Part shown: positions 22,010 to 26,016 of the stretch, piece after piece
Position numbering within the stretch: position 1 is the stretch's first letter
Layout: every line of letters begins with the position of its first letter
NCBI GenBank assembly: GCA_036555425.1
Contig: DATBLL010000172.1
Span: 1 to 26,016 of the forward strand
From: SBBV01 sp036555425
GTDB lineage: Bacteria > Pseudomonadota > Alphaproteobacteria > Bin65
Reading direction: 5' to 3'
DNA: 26,016 bases
Made by a program: the position numbers and the translations under genes
Notes under the pieces: model-generated
The model's database searches: none
What the model was told of the DNA's origin: nothing
What the model saw: the letters and a program-made list of their open reading frames with translations, nothing else

Positions 22010-23596
22010 ATGCCTTGCCTCGCCTGTCCGCGCCGCCGGCGCCGTGCCCCGGTTTCCCTCATCTTGTCCGGTGCCGCGGCACTTGCCTTGGCTTTCGCTA
22101 CGGTCCCGGCCGAAGCGAAAAAGCCCCCGCGCGGGGCCGCCGAGCCCGAGAGCGGCGACGTCTCCGACGAGGGCCTCGCGAAGCGCTATCAGCTCCCGCT
22201 CACCGAAGTGGGATACCTCGTCGTCGACGCCAAGACGGGCCAGGTGCTCGAGCAGCGCCAGGCCAAGGAGGCGTTCGTCCCCGCCTCGACGATCAAGGTC
22301 GCCTCGTCCGTGACGGCGCTCGTCGTCCTTGGCGCCGAGCACCGCTTCCATACCGAGCTTCTCTCCACCGGCATCGTCAACAACGGCGCGCTGGTCGGCG
22401 ATCTCTTCTTGAAGGGCGGCGGCGACCCGATGCTGACCAGCGACGACTTCGAGGCGATGGCGCAGCAGCTGAGGGCCAAGGGCATCGCGAAGGTCACCGG
22501 GCGTTTCGTCTACGATTCCACCGCCTACACGACCGCGAACGCGATCGATGCCGAGTATGAGGAGAGCGCCTCCTACAATCCGGGCATCGCGGCGCTGTCG
22601 GTCAATTTCAACGTGCTCCAGCTGAAGTGGGAGCGCGAGCGAAAGGGCGCCCTCAGATTCCGTTTCGCGGCCCAGACCGACAATCACGAGCTGGACGTCG
22701 ACTATATCAAGGCCGAGCCGGCGCAGCCGGGCACGACCGGCCCTTATGGCCTCGCCTATCGCGACGAGGGCAAGACGCCGGTCTGGCTGGTGCTGCCGGC
22801 CAAGCGCGCCAAGGGCGAGATCCGCGTGCCGGTGAAACAGCCGGATTTCAACGCGGCCTACATCTTCCGCAAGGCGGCGGAGAAGCACGGCATCGCGCTG
22901 CCCGAGCCGGTAGCCGGCGCCGCGCCCGAATCGGCCAATCTCGTCTACCGCCAGATCTCGAAGCCGCTGCCCGATATCGTCCACCGCACCTTGCGCTTCA
23001 GCAACAATATGGCGGCCGAGCTGCTGGCGCTCGCCGCCGCGAGGAAGCTCACCGGCAAGACACTCGACATGCCGACGGCCGCCACCACGGTCGCCGGCTG
23101 GCTCAAGGAGAAGGTGGCCGGCAACGATTGGAACGGCCTCACGCTCAGGAACGGCTCGGGCCTCACCAAGGACAGCCGCGTCTCGCCCGAGCAGATGGTC
23201 GCGATCCTGCGCTATGCGCAGACGCTTTCGTTCGGCGGCCAGTCCTATGCCGATCTGCTGCGCCGCTACTTCGTCGGCAAGGTCGAAGCCGAGGAGGAAT
23301 ACGGCAGCGAGGAAGGTGCCCGCCCCAACGGCCCCGGCCGAGAGAAGAACGGCAGGCACGGCGTCGCGATCAAGGCCAAGACCGGCACGGTCAATTTCGC
23401 GCGCGGCGTCATCGGCTATCTCCGCACCGGCAGGGGCCGCGACGTGGTGTTCGCGGTCTACATCTCGGATTTCAAGCAGCGCGAAGTGATGGCCAAGCAG
23501 GGCCAGCCCTGGAAGGAGCCGCCTGTGCGCTGGTGGCTCTCCCGCTCGCGCGAATTCCAGCGCGCGCTGGTCAAGCGCTGGGCGGAGAGGTTGTAG
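22010..23596 (+). CDS. dacB: D-alanyl-D-alanine carboxypeptidase/endopeptidase (PBP4, peptidase S13)
   Basis: A 528-residue periplasmic penicillin-binding protein that trims or splits peptidoglycan cross-links. A signal peptide runs from Arg-rich residues 8-12 through a hydrophobic core to about residue 36 (VPAEA). The serine-enzyme motifs are all present: STIK (Ser93-Lys96), SNN (331-333) and KTG (457-459). A long insertion between the first and second motif, plus GTTGPYGLAY, fits PBP4 rather than PBP5. ATG 22010 is chosen because the signal begins there; the upstream frame is non-protein-like. Ribosome binding site is only AAAGAGA. It stands alone and divergent from the lyase gene. Confidence 0.92.
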   Translation: MPCLACPRRRRRAPVSLILSGAAALALAFATVPAEAKKPPRGAAEPESGDVSDEGLAKRYQLPLTEVGYLVVDAKTGQVLEQRQAKEAFVPASTIKVASSVTALVVLGAEHRFHTELLSTGIVNNGALVGDLFLKGGGDPMLTSDDFEAMAQQLRAKGIAKVTGRFVYDSTAYTTANAIDAEYEESASYNPGIAALSVNFNVLQLKWERERKGALRFRFAAQTDNHELDVDYIKAEPAQPGTTGPYGLAYRDEGKTPVWLVLPAKRAKGEIRVPVKQPDFNAAYIFRKAAEKHGIALPEPVAGAAPESANLVYRQISKPLPDIVHRTLRFSNNMAAELLALAAARKLTGKTLDMPTAATTVAGWLKEKVAGNDWNGLTLRNGSGLTKDSRVSPEQMVAILRYAQTLSFGGQSYADLLRRYFVGKVEAEEEYGSEEGARPNGPGREKNGRHGVAIKAKTGTVNFARGVIGYLRTGRGRDVVFAVYISDFKQREVMAKQGQPWKEPPVRWWLSRSREFQRALVKRWAERL

Positions 23597-23619
23597 AAAG
23601 ACGAAGGCCTATACAAACA

Positions 23620-23650
23620 CGTCATGCTGAGCGAAGCGAAGCATCCCTCG
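23620..23650 (+). repeat. Palindromic dispersed repeat, copy A
   Basis: CGTCATGCTGAGCGAAGCGA then AGCATCCCTCG. ATGCT and AGCAT at the ends can pair. It sits 24 bp after the carboxypeptidase stop and 22 bp before the end of the GIY-YIG gene. The next bases CGACAATGTCG (23649-23659) form a separate small symmetric motif. Confidence 0.85.
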
Positions 23651-23671
23651 ACAATGTCGCACGCTGGCGGT

Positions 23672-23998
23672 TCAGCCGCGCATTTTCTCCTTTGCCCAAT
23701 CGAATAGTTCCGGCGCCAAGCCGATAAAGCCCGGATTTTCCCGGGCGATGAGTTCCAATTTCCGCCGACGAACCCACCCCTTGATTTGCTTCTCGCGCGC
23801 GATCGCGGCCGCGATCTCCCCGTAGAATTCGTAGTGAAGCAGACGATCGACGTTGCAGCGCGCCGTGAAGCCGGGAATCGCCTTGTTCTTGTGTTGCCAC
23901 ACCCGCTTCTCGAGGTCGCTCGTGACGCCGGTGTACAGCACCAACGAGCGGCTCGCGACGATATGGACGAATCCGCCCTTGATCGAGGTCGAGCGCAT
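23672..23998 (-). CDS. Small GIY-YIG nuclease-family protein
   Basis: A 108-residue stand-alone GIY-YIG domain, a fold that cuts DNA by hydrolysis. Visible blocks are LYTGVTSDLEKRVWQHK (second Tyr22, Arg32, His36), HYEFYGEIAAAIAREKQIKGW (catalytic Glu69) and a C-terminal NPGFIGLAPELFDWAKEK. The first-motif tyrosine seems to be His12 (GGFVHI where GGFVYI is usual), which may weaken catalysis. The usual Met before KGGF is an Ile here, so the frame is opened from the ATG six codons earlier, without a good ribosome binding site. It is the only gene between inverted copies of the palindromic repeat. Its role may be tied to that repeat. Confidence 0.85.
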   Translation of the reverse strand: MRSTSIKGGFVHIVASRSLVLYTGVTSDLEKRVWQHKNKAIPGFTARCNVDRLLHYEFYGEIAAAIAREKQIKGWVRRRKLELIARENPGFIGLAPELFDWAKEKMRG

Positions 23999-24020
23999 CG
24001 AATCGCTTAGCCCGCTGCCC

Positions 24021-24063
24021 AGGGATGCTTCGCGGCCCCGAAGGCGGGGCCGCGAAGCATGAC
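24021..24063 (-). repeat. Palindromic dispersed repeat, copy B (16-bp perfect hairpin)
   Basis: Inverted relative to copy A. ATGCTTCGCGGCCCCG (24025-24040) pairs perfectly with CGGGGCCGCGAAGCAT (24045-24060) around AAGG. Read on the minus strand it runs CGTCATGCTTCGCGGCC to GAAGCATCCCT. It ends 23 bp upstream of the GIY-YIG start codon. Confidence 0.88.
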
Positions 24064-24089
24064 GGCGCGGTTTTGGGCCTTAGCGCATT

Positions 24090-24122
24090 CGTCATGCTGA
24101 GCGCAGCGAAGCATCTCTCGGC
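24090..24122 (+). repeat. Palindromic dispersed repeat, copy C
   Basis: CGTCATGCTGAGCGCAGCGA then AGCATCTCTCGGC, same orientation as copy A and differing from it at only a few positions. It lies 24 bp before the end of the dehydratase gene, outside the A-gene-B unit. Confidence 0.85.
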
Positions 24123-24146
24123 AGGTTTGCGCGAAGTCGAAGCCGC

Positions 24147-25931
24147 TCAGTGACTATCCCGCGGCACGAATTTGTGGGCGACGTCGCGGTATTTGACCGC
24201 GGGCTTCAGCACCATGCCCTCCGACAACTGGTCGGTCATGGAGCGGAAGATCTCCTGCCACGGCGTCTGGTTGGGCGCGATGACCTCGCGCATCTCCTTG
24301 CGGCGCTTGGCCAGCTCCTCGGCGGAGACGAGGATGTCGACGCGGCCCTTGCTCAAGTCGACGCGCAGGCGGTCGCCGGTCTTCAAGATCGCGAGGTTGC
24401 CGCCGGCCGCCGCCTCGGGCGAAGCATTCAGGATCGAGGGCGAGCCCGATGTGCCGGATTGCCGCCCGTCGCCGATGCAGGGCAGCGAGGTGATGCCTTT
24501 CTTGATGAGATAGGCGGGCGGCTGCATGTTCACGACCTCGGCCGAGCCGGGATAGCCGATCGGACCGACGCCGCGCACGACGAGGATGCAGTTCTCGTCG
24601 ATCTTCAGCGCCGGGTCCTCGATGCGCTTGTGATAGTCCTCGCGCCCGTCGAAGACGATGGCGCGGCCCTCCCAGGCGTTGGGATCCTTGGAGTTCGAGA
24701 GATAGCGCTTCCGGAACTCCTCGGAGATCACGCTCGTCTTCATGATCGCCGAGTCGAAGAGATTGCCGCGCAGCACCGCGAAGCCGGCATCCTTCATCAT
24801 CGGCCTGTCATAGCTCTTGATGACGCGGTCGTCCTTGATTCCCGTGTCGCGGCAGTTTTCGCCCATCGTCTTGCCGTTCACGGTCTTTGCGTTCTCGCGG
24901 ATCTTGCCCGCCCTCATGAGCGCGTTGACCACGGCGGGAACGCCGCCGGCGCGGTGATAGTCCTCGCCCAAAAATTCGCCGGCGGGCTGCAGGTTCACGA
25001 GCAAAGGGATCTTGTGCCCGATCTTCTCCCAGTCGTCCATGTCGACCTTGACGCCGACATGGCGCGCGATGGCGTTGATGTGGATCGGGCAGTTGGTCGA
25101 GCCGCCGATGGCGCTGTTGACCACGATGGCGTTCTCGAACGCCTCGCGCGTCAGGATGTCGGAGGGCTTCAGGTCCTCCCACACCATCTCGACGATGCGC
25201 TTGCCGGATTCGTAGGCTTTCTGCGCGCGCTCGCGGTGGGGGGCCGGGATCGCGGCCTGGCCGGGCAGCGAGAGGCCGAGCGCCTCGGCGAGCGAATTCA
25301 TCGAAGTGGCGGTGCCCATGGTGTTGCAGTGCCCGGTGCTGGGCGCCGCCGAGGCCACCATCTCGATGTATTCCTCGTCACTGATCTGGCCGGCGGCGAA
25401 GAGCTTCCTCGCCTCCCACTTGATCGTGCCCGAGCCCGAACGCTCGCCCTTGTACCAGCCGTTCAGCATCGGGCCGACATTGAGCACGATGGCCGGGATG
25501 TTCACCGTGCACGCCGCCATGATGCAGGCGGGCGTGGTCTTGTCGCAGCCGGTCAAGAGCACGACGCCGTCGATGGGATAGCCGTAGAGCACCTCGACGA
25601 GGCCGAGATAAGCGAGGTTGCGGTCGAGCGCCGCAGTCGGCCGCTTGCCGGTTTCCTGGATCGGATGCACCGGGAATTCGAACGCGACGCCGCCCGCCTC
25701 GCGGATGCCTTCGCGCACGCGCTGCGCCAACTGAAGGTGCGAGCGGTTGCAGGGCGAGAGGTCGGAGCCGGTCTGCGCGATGCCGATGATCGGCTTGCCC
25801 GACTGCAGCTCCCAGCGCGAGAGGCCGTAATTCATGTAGCGCTCGATGTAGAGCGCGGCCATGTGCGGATCGTCGGGATTGTCGAACCAAATCTTGCTGC
25901 GCAGGAAGCGGCCGCCGTTTTTCTTGGGCAT
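24147..25931 (-). CDS. IlvD/Edd-family dehydratase (sugar-acid dehydratase, arabonate/xylonate type)
   Basis: A 594-residue iron-sulfur dehydratase that would turn a sugar acid into its 2-keto-3-deoxy form. Three cluster cysteines lie at Cys61 (LSPCNRSH), Cys129 (LTGCDKTTPAC) and Cys202 (TGHCNTMGTA), spaced as in L-arabonate dehydratase; Lys131 is the likely carboxylated metal ligand, and QSGTSGSPS near the end has the catalytic Ser. The opening SKIWFDNPDDPHMAALYIER and YMNYGLSRWELQSGKP favours the pentonate group over the branched-chain amino acid enzyme IlvD. ATG 25931 has GGGAGGA upstream; longer frames are not needed. It ends just beyond repeat copy C. The exact sugar acid is undetermined. 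Confidence 0.9.
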   Translation of the reverse strand: MPKKNGGRFLRSKIWFDNPDDPHMAALYIERYMNYGLSRWELQSGKPIIGIAQTGSDLSPCNRSHLQLAQRVREGIREAGGVAFEFPVHPIQETGKRPTAALDRNLAYLGLVEVLYGYPIDGVVLLTGCDKTTPACIMAACTVNIPAIVLNVGPMLNGWYKGERSGSGTIKWEARKLFAAGQISDEEYIEMVASAAPSTGHCNTMGTATSMNSLAEALGLSLPGQAAIPAPHRERAQKAYESGKRIVEMVWEDLKPSDILTREAFENAIVVNSAIGGSTNCPIHINAIARHVGVKVDMDDWEKIGHKIPLLVNLQPAGEFLGEDYHRAGGVPAVVNALMRAGKIRENAKTVNGKTMGENCRDTGIKDDRVIKSYDRPMMKDAGFAVLRGNLFDSAIMKTSVISEEFRKRYLSNSKDPNAWEGRAIVFDGREDYHKRIEDPALKIDENCILVVRGVGPIGYPGSAEVVNMQPPAYLIKKGITSLPCIGDGRQSGTSGSPSILNASPEAAAGGNLAILKTGDRLRVDLSKGRVDILVSAEELAKRRKEMREVIAPNQTPWQEIFRSMTDQLSEGMVLKPAVKYRDVAHKFVPRDSH

Positions 25932-26016
25932 CGCGAGTTCCTCCCGAGGGGGCTTGTCGGGGCCGAGCATTGGCTTGGCGGCGCGGAAAATCAACCGCGC
26001 TTTCGTCGCTGTCGTG

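Noticed and set aside
23600..24130. CRISPR array
   Set aside because: The repeats are palindromic, differ in orientation and spacing, and have a gene between them.

Overview
The window is GC-rich bacterial chromosome with dense genes on both strands, many TTG/GTG starts next to purine-rich ribosome binding sites, and gene families common in free-living alphaproteobacteria: a LivHMGF uptake system with Tat-type binding proteins, BenE, RraA, class II aldolase, and isocitrate-lyase-type enzymes. An alphaproteobacterium with a broad diet of organic acids is the most likely source. No rRNA, tRNA, CRISPR array, integrase or complete prophage is visible.

Layout. 264-1424 (+): MFS exporter. 1460-3413 (-): a secreted PQQ-type sugar/aldehyde dehydrogenase followed by its probable electron acceptor, a diheme cytochrome c. 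3729-4571 (+): an orphan phage terminase small-subunit-like protein with a repetitive basic tail. 4645-11379 (-): MarR regulator, two paralogous periplasmic binding proteins, then livH-livM-livG-livF with overlapping ends; each binding-protein gene is followed by a strong GC-rich palindrome. 11530-13344 (+): BenE-type transporter with a very long low-complexity tail. 13341-14975 (-): RraA-type aldolase/decarboxylase and class II aldolase, separated by a long inverted repeat. 15111-16100 (+): ketopantoate reductase-like enzyme. 16362-19453 (+): four-gene cluster of isocitrate-lyase-family enzyme, GNAT acetyltransferase, isochorismatase-family hydrolase and MBL hydrolase. 19454-20131: AT-richer island without an ordinary gene, ending at a 16-codon lysine-rich ORF with a good ribosome binding site. 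20372-21866 (-): a second isochorismatase-family plus isocitrate-lyase-family pair. 22010-23596 (+): D,D-carboxypeptidase (PBP4 class). 23672-23998 (-): small GIY-YIG nuclease between inverted copies of a palindromic repeat. 24147-25931 (-): IlvD/Edd-family sugar-acid dehydratase.

Together, most genes fit uptake and breakdown of organic (perhaps aromatic or sugar) acids: ABC and BenE importers, C-C lyases and aldolases, amide/ester hydrolases, a sugar-acid dehydratase, and a periplasmic PQQ oxidation step. The substrates cannot be read from sequence alone.

The most unusual material is (i) a dispersed palindromic repeat with a conserved core reading CGTCATGCTGAGCG then GAAGCATC, present in five copies; two inverted copies bracket the GIY-YIG gene and another inverted pair stands alone at 16116-16259, a REP/REPIN-like arrangement with a nuclease instead of the usual REP-associated transposase; (ii) the 16-residue lysine-rich ORF beside an AT-rich palindrome-filled island; (iii) the orphan terminase-like gene with a 33-bp-period repeat tail; (iv) the same pair of enzyme families occurring in two separate operons.
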